A stretch of DNA of 64,000 nt, taken from contig CM032120.1 of the NCBI GenBank assembly GCA_018894105.1, forward strand, positions 29,658,710 to 29,722,709, read 5' to 3'. Both the position numbers and the translations under genes were made by a program. Within the stretch, counting starts at the first letter, position 1; the number at the start of each line of letters is the position of its first letter. Of the stretch, positions 46,430-64,000 are shown piece by piece. The stretch is from Jacaranda mimosifolia (taxonomy: Eukaryota > Streptophyta > Magnoliopsida > Lamiales > Bignoniaceae). Under the pieces are notes generated by a model. The model saw only the letters and a program-made list of their open reading frames with translations. It had not been told where the DNA came from and made no database searches.

Positions 46430-47290
46430 ACATATCCGAACGAGCAGTTTGAATCTCCTGGTAGTTACGTAGGTGCTTTTTCAATAGGGACGGATGGAGG
46501 TTTGAAACTAGATTCTTACTAGCTATTATTCCAATCACTATTGCAGCTTTGTACTGGATTTTGTGGATTTTTGCAGTAGCTTTGAGCAGGTTTTGTTGCA
46601 TTGTAGCTGCTTGCTCAGCTTGAATCAGTATGGTTGGGTTTATCATATGAACCATGGGCTTGATCTTCTCCTTTCATCCAATGAGGAAGCTTTTGATAAA
46701 AAAAATCCTCATGCAATGACCTATTCCAGCTGAACATGATTGACTTGAGTTCTTTAGATCTTTCCTGGTATTCTTCCATGATAACTTTCCTGTTTGAGCT
46801 TAGCTTATCGAAGTCTCCAATTAAAATTTTTCCTCAGGGGTAGAAAATATATGCATAGCCAGGTCTACAAACCTATTCCAACTCATGTTTTTACCTACCC
46901 TCCACATGATCCAAACATCAATAGTCTGGTTTATCTTCTACATACATAGAAGCAATCACATTTTTTTCGTAATTAGACACAGCATTGATCATAAAAAACT
47001 TGTGAAACTTCCTAAGTTGCCTCCTAGGATTTTTCTCCTTTAAACTTAGGAAATTCCATCTTGGGATTTCTATATTATTTCCAGCAACAATATGCCTGAA
47101 TCCATGTTACTTTAACCAGTAGAAGGCATCAACACTCTAGCGTCCACCCTCACCTTTGAATTCTCGTCCACTTTCTTACGTTCCTCCTCCACTTTTATTG
47201 ACAACTGCAACCATGGTCTGAATGAACTCACCCCTCAGTTGGTTCTGCATTTCTTATTGTTAGTTCAAGATTTCATTCAAATTGATCTAC
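46430..47290 (-). pseudogene. Degraded retrotransposon gag fragment
   Basis: On the minus strand, pieces of a Ty3/gypsy-type gag can be read across frames: PKMEFPKFKGEKS near 47050, KFHKFFMINAVSNYEKNVIA near 46960, KVIMEEYQERSKELKSIM near 46750, then MINPTILIQAEQAATMQQNL at about 46590-46650. Stops break every frame. No LTR, primer site or pol was found around it, so this is an isolated relic and unlike the gag of the two Tat elements. Confidence 0.7.
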
Positions 47291-47426
47291 TGTTGAGTTA
47301 TTTTTAGTCATTTCCTCAATTCGCACAAGATCAGTGGATAAGGTAAATTCAATAATATTGTAAAAATCAAATGAAAAGAAAGGAAGAACGTTGGATGAGG
47401 AAATATGAGACAAAAGGAAAATTCAA

Positions 47427-47560
47427 GACAAATAGAAAGAATTTTGGGAGGAAACAGAAGTAGCATTCCGTTGTAGTAAATGAATACTGAATAGACAAAT
47501 AGAAAGAATTCTGGGAGGAAACAGAAGTAGCATTCCGTTGTAGTAAATGAATACTGAATA
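47427..47560. repeat. Two-copy 67-bp tandem repeat
   Basis: 47427-47493 and 47494-47560 are identical except for about one base (ATTTTGGG versus ATTCTGGG). Confidence 0.93.
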
Positions 47561-47895
47561 CTGCCTACAAAGGCAAGATTCACTAGCAATTAAACAAAAT
47601 ATTACCAGATATCTCAATTCCTAACAAACTCTTACTAGCAGCACCTACTCAATACGATACCTTCAGCAAACAAAACATACAGCTAGGCACGGCATTTTCT
47701 CATCACTTCCTTTTTTTCTTAAAAAAAATGACGTTAGGTCCAATGGCAACTTTAATTTTCAGGTTTTTGTCTATCAAATGGAAAAAGTACATTGAAGAAA
47801 AGAATGATACCAACTGTTTGTAGGGTAGCTGCAATTACGTTGTAACTATACAAAAGCATTACAAAATCAGTTCACAATACAAAGAATGGACTTGT

Positions 47896-55797
<7,902 letters not shown>

Positions 55798-56891
55798 ATT
55801 TCCTATGGAGATTCTAGAGATGGTGAAAAGCCCCGAGTTTCTTGAAAACAGAAAAGAAGCTTTGGACAATTTTCGTTGACCACAATGCCTAACCAGACAA
55901 AGAACTTGAACAAGTCCAAAGTGACTCAGTCTCCAATTTATTGCAACATTGTTATATGATACATATAAAATAAATGCTTATTTTGTGTCTCAATATAACT
56001 GCCCCCAGCATAAGCCAATCAGCAAAATACTTTCTTTGTCCTACCTCAGCAATTCTTAGGATGTCTCGGTATTTGAAATATTGAACGATAACTGTGATCT
56101 ATATATAATATACCCCACATAAATCCCAACACAATTGATAAGCATGTTATTACCTTCTACCCTCCAGCACTCTTCTGTCTTGTTGCTAATCCTACAAGAA
56201 TAGAAAACAAAAACCCATATCATTGATAAAATCCAGGTTTAACAAAAAAACATATGAAACAAATTTTGTTATGGTAAATGCACAGCTGCCAGTGACATTG
56301 GCTACGTAAAAATGGGGCCTTATTCAAATTAATGAAACTTTGATTCAATTTCTATTCACAGTTGGTAATGGATGATGAGAGGTCAAATTAACAAATATTG
56401 GAGTTTCTTTAGTTTTTGAGAAGGAATCTTAGAAGAATACAAAGGGTTGCTGCCAAAAGACCTTCAAAATTGAAAATCAATTTTTTTTCCACACTCATGC
56501 CACCCTGTGGACATATATTTAGTATTCATACAAGTTCGCGCCGGCAATTTTCTTCCTGAGTCAAATCTTTCTTTCGCGAATCTAAGGCCAGGGGACTCTA
56601 ACTAATGAATAATGGGACAAAGGTCATAAAGATTCCAGCGAGAGAGGAAATCAGAAATCCAAAGACACCATAACTGCAACAAACAAACAAAGCAAAAAAA
56701 AAAAAAAGAACTGTGAGAAACCCGGGCAATGTTGGCCTATTATTAAATATTTATAACTTCAACTTTGAAATTGTCGGCCTGTGGCTAGTAGCTAAAGTGG
56801 CATTAGTTTCTCATATTATGTGATAGGTTTGGTATTCGATTCGAATGGACGTCGTTTCTCTGGAAAAAAAAATTAAAATTATCAAAAAATG
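55798..56891. other. Upstream region of kinase gene B
   Basis: Leader and promoter of gene B are expected here. Poly-A runs occur near 56693-56706. I see no confident TATA box or other gene. Confidence 0.45.
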
Positions 56892-57007
56892 GACCTTCAG
56901 TTTAACTCAACCTTAAAAGCTAGCTTATGAAGTGAGAATTGAACAAGACCATATATAAAGATTACAACTTATTTATCAATGTGGGACACTAATACACCCC
57001 GCGCACA

Positions 57008-57097
57008 CCCATGAATGAACATTTGAAACATGGAATTACATGAAATGAGTGGCCCATGAATGAACATTTGAAACGTGGAATTACATAAAATGAGCGA
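57008..57097. repeat. Two-copy 45-bp tandem repeat
   Basis: Copies at 57008-57052 and 57053-57097 contain CCCATGAATGAACATTTGAA. Confidence 0.92.
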
Positions 57098-57142
57098 CCT
57101 AACAACACTAGGTAACCCAACGTCATGAATGGTGGCTCCTAT

Positions 57143-57238
57143 ATCATGTTAAAGAATGGATATTGGGCCTAACTATCATGTTAAAGAATGGATCTTGGGC
57201 CTAACTATCATGTTAAATAATGGACATTGGGCTTAACT
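57143..57238. repeat. Three-copy 32-bp tandem repeat
   Basis: Units start at 57143, 57175 and 57207, each with ATCATGTTAAAGAATGGA or a one-to-two base variant followed by TTGGGCCTAACT. Confidence 0.92.
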
Positions 57239-58532
57239 CAACTTTCACGCTCCACATGTTTATTCCTGGACGTGCGCAGGATGTGTTAGTGTCCTACATC
57301 GATAAAATAAATAAATTGTGGTATTTATATATGGTCTTGGGCAATCCTCATCTCTTGAGCTAGTTTTTGGGGTTGAGTTAGACCCAGGGTTCATAATTCA
57401 TCAGAAATTGATCAAATTATCAATTCAGAAGTAGTATTTTTGTAGCTATCTATCTATCGCCATGATCTGCTAATTATTTTATGGTAAATAGCAGACAACC
57501 CCAACGTATATGGTCATTTGCACTTTGCCCCCCAACTGTTGCAAGTGTGCGGAACGATTACCAAACATGTGCTAAATGTGCTCGAATACCCATCTCGTTC
57601 TATTTTCCGGCGATATATTTTAAAGTTGTTGCACTTTACCCTATGATGTTTTGAAAGATTCACATTTAGCCACATAAAGTACTTTAAAATATTATCTGTA
57701 GCATTAAATTCTAATTTTGGTGGAGTAAAGTAAAATATTTTGCCAAAAAGTTTTTACCATATATTACTTAATTATCAATGTATCACATGTTCAGTCAATT
57801 TGAGTTATTTGAAATGTATAAACCAATTTAATGGTTAAAATTTTTCTAAATTGATGTGTATAAGATAAGTAAAAAATTAATTTTAGGGTTCTATTACCAA
57901 ATAATCGTTATGAAGTACTTATAAATTTGTGCTTATTTGTTTAATTAAGAGTGTAAGTGGTTTAGGGTTTTAATTTGAATAAGAATAACATAAGTGACGC
58001 TAGTTAGACGAATATTGATAGCAAATAATGTATATTTTAATATCAACATTATCTCTCTCATTTATTACTTTATTTAAATTAAAAATATTTAAATACCATT
58101 TGCTAACAAATATGCATAATATTATATTGATATAAAAATCAAATAGGATATAATTTTAAAATTAGTTTTAATCATATCATGTGTATAAACCAAGTAAAAT
58201 ATAATATAAAATTAATTTAAAATTATATGATAGCTCAAACTAATTTAACTTTCCATATATTGACAAGTGATTAGTGTGTGATAATATTTTTTATAAAATA
58301 TTTCACTTTATTCTATAAAAATAAAAATTTAATGATAAACATGTGATATTTTAGAATGATTATGTTGTTAAATGCACACTTTGTTAAAGTTGATGAGGTA
58401 AAGTGCAACATACTTAAAGTATTTCAGCATCTCCAGTGGAATATTCTGCCGAAAAATGGAAGGAGGTGGTATTCAAACACATTTATCAAAGATTGGGTAA
58501 TCGTTTCGCACATGACCCTATATGTTGGGGGG

Positions 58533-58790
58533 TGAGAAGAAGCAATGACGGCATATGGGGAATAAACATCAGTTAACTATGTGCCAGCAGCCGCGGTAAG
58601 ACAGAGGATGCAAGCGTTATCTAGAATGATTAGGTGTAAAGTATTTGTAGGTGGCTTTTTAAGTCCACCGTCAAATCCCATGGCTCAATCTTGGATAGGC
58701 GCTGGAAACTACCAAGCTAGAGTACGGCAGGGGCAGAGGGAATTTCTGGTGGAGTGGTGAAATACGTAGAGATCGGAAAGAACACCAATG
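58533..58790 (+). pseudogene. rrn16 fragment: Nuclear copy of a plastid 16S rRNA fragment
   Basis: The sequence from TGAGAAGAAGCAATGACGG to GATCGGAAAGAACACCAA is collinear with plastid 16S rRNA around the universally conserved GTGCCAGCAGCCGCGGTAA (58581-58599), through GTAGGTGGCTTTTTAAGTCC to AATACGTAGAGATCGGAAAG. It covers roughly E. coli 16S positions 480-700. Scattered changes relative to the conserved sequence, many of them C-to-T or G-to-A (for example GATTAGGTGTAAAG for GATTGGGCGTAAAG), show it is an old, non-functional nuclear insertion and not an rRNA gene. Confidence 0.9.
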
Positions 58791-59286
58791 GCTCCATGGA
58801 ACAATATGTTACCGCTGAAACACGGACTAATTGAAATCTTAGATCAAAATACTATTTATGGATGGTATGAACTGCCTAAACAAGAATTCTTGAACATCGA
58901 ACAGCCAGTTCAGATATTCATGACCAAGAAGTACTAGATTCTCTTTCGGATAAGCCTTGAAAGGAGAAGGAATGGTGGAATACCAACATGCGTCTACTCG
59001 ATAGTACTGGTTTTGGGAACGTCCAGTGCCAAAGTCACTGAATGGGTAAGTTGCCAATCCTTGGACTATTAATGTATTTTATCCGTTGGGTGACAGATGA
59101 GCATTTTACCAAAGGTTTTTAATCTACCTTTGTGTGATTCTTGTTGAAGCATATACTCTGAGTGAGGTGCAGGGCGGACGATTTTAAAGCAGACTCCCCG
59201 TTCATTAGATAGAGAAGATGACCAAGATTTCGTGATCCGCTATCAAACTTATTCCAATTTCAAGAGTTTGGATCAAATCGGTATAT
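58791..59286. other. Second, probable plastid segment joined to the 16S fragment
   Basis: From GGCTCCATGGAACAATATG to ATCAAATCGGTATAT the sequence does not resemble local AT-rich DNA. I recall very similar sequence from plastid genomes, tentatively the inverted-repeat spacer between 3'-rps12 and trnV-GAC, near rrn16. That assignment is from memory and less certain than the 16S part. A 72-codon minus-strand frame here (58839-59057) is not called as a gene. Confidence 0.5.
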
Positions 59287-59332
59287 CAAAGTGCACATGA
59301 CCCTATACGTTGAGGGGTATATGCTATTTACC

Positions 59333-61590
59333 CTTATTTTTAAAATATTAATTTTTCTTGAATAATAGATAATTAATCTTTATGTTTCAAACATATAAAG
59401 TTATTTATTGATAATTAAAAAATTTTGTTGTTATGTATTGATAGTTAATAAATTTTATTATTTGTAATTTAAAAGTACATTTGTTACGAAAATTTATAAC
59501 TAATTATAACTACAAAATTAATTTTATAGTAATATTTTGACAAATACTTAATTTGTCTGATAGTAGAATAGGTTTTATCTCCAATCCATGATTTCATTTC
59601 ACTTTTTCAAGATTGATTAACTCAAAAAAAATATTGAAAATATTTTCATCTTATTTTTATGTGAAAATAAAAATATTTTTATTTTAGTATAGATATAGAA
59701 TTGAAAACCAAATCTTATTTGAATTGTGTGTTTCAAAAAAGGCCGAAGTTTCTTGATTCTTAGTATATGTTTGAATTTGATGTTTGCAAAAGGAAATGTA
59801 AAAAATATGTTTTAATATAAAAATAATAATTTTAGGTTTTATTATTTTTCTTTGTATTTCATCAGTTAACTTATATTAGAAGGAGAAGAAGTTATTTAAT
59901 ATATGATGAATTTCATTATCTTTTTTATGTCAAAATGATGTTATTCGGAAAGAAAGAAGAATTATAAATCAATTATATATATATATATATATATTATAGA
60001 ATTTTCAAATATCAAAATAAAAGGACAAAAATATATTTTTAGAAAGATAAAGAAACGGGCTCAAACCCTTTCTCGGCGCTCTTTAGAATTCTTTGGCAAC
60101 GCAAAGACAACTGGTTGATAGAACGACACATTTGATTCTTTTAGCATGATATGAAATTCCCTAAGAATAGTGAATGTACAGTTAGGTTGTTCAGTCTTGG
60201 AGTTAACGAACGAACTGTTTCTTCGTCTTCTTCATTTTTGTTGCCATACTCGCCACCACTACTGTTCTTTTGGGATACCTTAATCCCTCTTTGCCTACAT
60301 TCATAATTTATAATGCTTAGTTCGTATTACCCTATATGTCAAGCTCTGTCTAATACAAGGAAAATTCAAGAATAGGCTAAGTTATTGGGCCGAATGCATA
60401 GGATGGGTTGGGCTGACTGTAGAGGTTAAGATACGATAGGCCGCTTCATAGGTTTTGATGAGTTGTTGACCAAAGTTGAATTAAATTGCCCAAGCCCAAA
60501 CCAAGGAGTGCAAGGTTGAGTTGAATGGGGCTTAAGTAGTCGATGAGAGAATTCTATTTCCTTTATGGAATGATTGGTATGCAAAAATTAAGTGGATCCA
60601 AGTACACATGTTCAATCATTTTTAGACACTTGATTAGTATGATTAGTGATGAGAATTCAAATTCTCATAAGAATACTTTATTCTCAAATGTATGAAATTA
60701 ATCATTCTTTTCCGTCCCCTACGATAATTATATGAATATTAGGATAATCCTAATTGTGCTACGTTTTACGTTATTCTTTTCAAAACATGCTTTTCATGTA
60801 GCATGTAAACTTATTTTGGGATTTAAATTTTGAATGATTTTGGATGGAAAAATTTTGAACACCCTAACATGTTTTTCTGGTGATATCATGGTTGGTGGAA
60901 AAAATGATTATTGATGTTGAATTTCGATGTACATCAATAAAAGTTCTCATAAGTTGGGTAATATTGTGACAGTATGACTAGGATGAATTGATAAAATTAC
61001 CACCAATATAATACATCATAGAAAATAGATCATCACACACTGCAAAATTGGACTATTGAGTCCAAAACCTAACAATAAATCTAAACCGTAGTTCGATTGT
61101 AGGTGTAACGTTTGCGCCTTATATGAGATGGCGAGTCTACCAAAAGACATAAGACAGAAGAAATAGTAAGGAAGAAGGGAGAAGAAGAAGTTGCAAGAGA
61201 GAGAGAGAAATTCAAAAGACAAGGGATTTAAAAAGAGGCCTTACCTCTTCAAGCCATCAAAGTCAAAGATTGTACTAGTGGAAAAAATAAGACCCAAGGC
61301 CCTTGCACAACCATATGAACCCCCACAAAAAGTTTATTATCATTAATTAATACATTAAAAATTAAATTAAACTGTCACGGTAAAAACAAAAATAAGGAAT
61401 TTAGATACAAATAAGTGAAGGGATATGAAAAGAAACAATACTAAAAAGTAATGATAAAAATAATAATACTAAATCCAATTGATACAACTTAAAATAATAG
61501 AAAACAATATGTACTCCCCTCTGGAACTTTTACAATGAAGTCTCCACCCGAGAGTAGCAGAGACCATATGATAGGATAATAATATAATCA
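59333..61590. other. Gene-free AT-rich region
   Basis: A TA microsatellite lies near 59968-59990. A segment at 60981-61080 recurs, diverged and in the same orientation, at 62552-62650. Nothing else is supported. Confidence 0.45.
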
Positions 61591-62550
61591 GGGTTCTTTT
61601 GCTTGTAAGGATTGTGTATGATAGACGTGTAATTTATTGTAATTGAATATTTGATTGGCATATTTAAAGTTCATGATTAATAAAAAACCCAGTATTTTAT
61701 CTTAAAGTGTTGGGATTATGTATCCCACACCATTGACTTGATTAATTATCCTATGATTAGAAGCATTAGGATTAACATATTATATGACGAAATTATCCTT
61801 GTATAATTTTATACACCAATATTTTTATATATATTTATACGTTGTTATATATTATTAATTAACAAATATACATATATATCACTAAACCTTGATTTATATA
61901 ACTAAGTTTTTATGAAAATACTAAATCATATCCGTAATCAAATTTATTTTTATAATATTTTTACAAAATATATATCTAATAAATATAAAAAAATTTATAT
62001 AAAAACTATTTCTTCCATAATAATAAGATTTCATAACTAAATTTTTTCCCATAAATTGAAAAATGAATAATATTATTTTAAATATAGATTTGCACTTAAT
62101 ATAAATATATTTTTGTAAAATTATAAACTAATATCCATAAGCACATTAAATATAAATAGTTTAACTTGTGAAATCATTGTAAGATTTTATAATAAAATGT
62201 GAAAGCTAATTATTTTCTCTTTTCCAGGTAATAGTAAATTATAAATGGTTGAGAAAAAAAAAATAAAAAAAGAGATTTAGTCACTAAATACACAACATAT
62301 ATTTAAACCCTTTCAATGAAGATATTTGAACTATTAAAAGAAGTTGAAGAATAAATTTTATATTTTACATTTCTCATAAGTTACAATCCTAAACATCCAA
62401 ACAACAAATTGTATTAAAATTAGAATATCCAAACTAATAATTCAAACAACCAAACAAGATATTAGATGATAAGGATATATTTTCTAGATAATGAATCCTA
62501 CATTTATCAATCACATCCAATCCTATTATTACAAGCAAACGAGGCCTCAA
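61591..62550. mobile_element. MITE candidate
   Basis: The left end GGGTTCTTTTGCTTGTAAGG and the inward right end GGCCTCGTTTGCTTGTAATA share TTTGCTTGTAA, and the interior is AT-rich and non-coding. A terminal repeat of this kind fits a PIF/Harbinger- or hAT-type MITE. The termini are not exact and no target duplication was found. Confidence 0.38.
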
Positions 62551-63794
62551 AGGATGAATTGATAAATTACCACAAATACAACACATCATAAAAAAATAGA
62601 CCTTCTCACATGATAACATCAGACCTTTGACCTCAAATCCTAGCACTATATATACCATCATAAATGGCAAATAAGTGCAATATTCAATCACTTCCAAAAC
62701 TCAAGAAATCTCTCTAAGCATTCAAGAACTAAAAATCAATAACATCAACTATTAGACAAGAAATTTTTGAGAAGATCCTTCAAGACAAATTTAAACCAGA
62801 TCATTTGGAATTTTGTGTACGTAACTATAAAAGGCTTAAACTTTGAAAAACTAAAAATTCAAATTATTCTTAGCAGATCGTTGTTTAAATTGCTTCAACC
62901 TAGAATTCAATAACTTTTTAAAAGAACATACAAATAGTTTTCCATTTTCTCATAAATAAGCTCTAAATGTATTAAATATTTTTAGATACTTATTTAATTA
63001 TGAATTATATTATACACTTAATATTTATTTTCAAAAAACAAAATACTTATATAGTTATAAAATAAAATATCTAAAATATAATTAAGATAGAGGATTGAAA
63101 ACGTTTTCGTTCTACGACTCTCCTTACCCACAATCTTCATAATTTGGACAGTTGTAAAGCCCTTTGGATTGAGTTTTTTGATAAACAGCCTAAAGAAGCA
63201 TCTATTGAAGTTGGATAAGGAATTTAGCCGTGGTTGGTCTTGGGCCCAGCTCTATGATTTATTGTATTTAATTTTTTCTTTATCATATTTAGTTAGACTA
63301 GTGAAGCATTTAAAGCTAATACCATGCAGGCAGCGTTACGTTTTACATTGAATATTTTGGCAAATTTGAGGAAAATATTTTCGGGAATAAGTTGGGAGAA
63401 TATAATATATATCTGATATTATTTTGAAAATTAGGTAAAACTTATTTAGTTTAACTAAAATGTTATGTTTAATTTTATTTTGAGAGAAGATAAATTGTAC
63501 TTTGAAATCACCATCTTTTTGTTTGGTTAGATATGTGACAGTATAATTTTATGTAATTATTTTTAAATATGTATAATTATAATGTATATATATATGTATT
63601 ATAATGATTAAGTCTAGCTTGAGAAATGTGAAGAAAGATATTTTAAAACGTTTTAAAATAATTTTGGATGTTTTAGAAAAGATAAGAAATTTATATTTAG
63701 TTTTATTTTCCCCACAAGAAAAAACATGACTTCATGAAAATAAAAAAAAAAATAACCTATAATTACTCTGTCCTAAATCCATTCCCAATTCCAC
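62551..63794. other. Gene-free AT-rich region
   Basis: No gene or transposon end is supported apart from the diverged repeat at 62552-62650. Confidence 0.5.

Positions 63795-63873
<79 letters not shown>
63795..63873. repeat. TAA microsatellite, about 26 units
   Basis: An uninterrupted (ATA)n run of about 79 bp followed by A-rich sequence. The poly-Tyr frame across it on the minus strand is an artefact of the repeat. Confidence 0.97.
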
Positions 63874-63875
<2 letters not shown>

Positions 63876-64000
63876 TAAAAAAAAATAAAAAAAAACCTTG
63901 ACTCGATTTCCAATCAAAGATGCTAATAAGAGTTACAATTATATTGCTGTAGGTTATCTTCTCAAAGATTTATAATCTCTGTTACAAAATTTATGGGAGA

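Larger units (their letters stand above)
56892..57390. mobile_element. Inverted-repeat (MITE-like) element with internal tandem repeats
   Basis: About 110 bp at each end form an imperfect inverted repeat: left 56892-57007 with AAAAGCTAGCTTATGAAGTG and CAAGACCATATATAAA, right about 57250-57390 with the same phrases inverted. Between the arms are two tandem arrays (57008-57097 and 57143-57238). Target duplication not identified. The phrase GACCATATATAAA...AATGTGGGACACTAA is familiar from dispersed eudicot repeats. Confidence 0.65.
57483..59332. mobile_element. Mutator-like element with long inverted repeats, carrying plastid DNA
   Basis: Left terminus GGTAAATAGCAGACAACCCC; right terminus read inward GGTAAATAGCATATACCCCT. 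The arms continue as imperfect inverted repeats for roughly 280 bp: left 57483-57765, right 58285-58532 plus 59287-59332. Both contain blocks such as ACGATTACC, GCACTTTACC and AAAGT(A/G)AAATATTTT. The right arm is split by a 754-bp insertion of organelle DNA (58533-59286). Flanking sequences TTATTTTAT and TTATTTTTA could be a decayed 9-bp duplication. There is no transposase, so the element is non-autonomous. Confidence 0.75.

Noticed and set aside
55798..55869. Longer N-terminus for kinase B
   Set aside because: The in-frame extension begins at TTG and has no ATG; starting at 55797 leaves a normal signal peptide.
58581..58790. Conserved 16S rRNA sequence as a possible rRNA gene
   Set aside because: Only about 260 bp is present, with substitutions at normally invariant positions and a foreign junction. 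It is a nuclear plastid fragment.
63732..63917. 61-codon frame with a poly-Tyr run
   Set aside because: It is the translation of the TAA microsatellite.

Overview
The window is plant nuclear DNA, most likely from a eudicot (possibly an asterid; the species is not resolvable by eye). The reasons are AT-rich intergenic sequence, many short GT-AG introns, a plant-type LRR receptor kinase pair, and Ty3/gypsy elements of the plant Tat lineage. Everything here was worked out by reading. No alignments or database searches were run.

Layout. 1-752 is the 3' LTR of a Ty3/gypsy element that continues off the left edge. 0.75-11.9 kb is intergenic and packed with non-autonomous transposons: a 917-bp Mutator-like element (9-bp target duplication), a 998-bp hAT element (8-bp duplication), a 4,644-bp LTR element with no coding capacity (622-bp LTRs, duplication GCAAG) and a 165-bp SINE-like insertion (15-bp duplication). 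At 12095-13438 lies a single-exon gene for a membrane-anchored SAM-dependent methyltransferase of the plant At1g29790 type. It converges on a 19-exon receptor kinase gene (A, 13942-19001, minus strand). Two old Tat-lineage retrotransposons follow, both on the minus strand: 22220-32758 (duplication CATTT) and 34063-45443 (duplication ATATT). A second 19-exon receptor kinase gene (B, 47896-55797, minus strand) comes next. The right end is gene-free and holds an inverted-repeat element, a Mutator-like element whose right terminal repeat is split by plastid DNA, a MITE candidate and a long TAA microsatellite.

Genes. A and B are paralogues in tandem, both apparently intact (952 and 951 codons), with all 18 introns in matching positions and 15 of 19 exons of identical length. 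Their domain order (signal peptide, N-terminal cysteine-pair cap, LRRs, cysteine-containing juxtamembrane module, one membrane helix, RD kinase) is that of the LRR-VIII-1 group that includes Arabidopsis HPCA1, the H2O2-sensing receptor kinase. Their present spacing of about 29 kb is mostly due to the two retrotransposons.

Most unusual content. (1) Both Tat elements carry, between integrase and 3' LTR and on the strand opposite gag-pol, the remains of the same kind of intron-containing gene with its own TATA box. (2) A chimeric plastid insertion (16S rRNA piece joined to a second probable plastid piece) sits exactly between two sub-blocks of a Mutator-like terminal repeat. (3) Both kinase ectodomains have a four-cysteine module like that of HPCA1 but with the first pair two residues wider.
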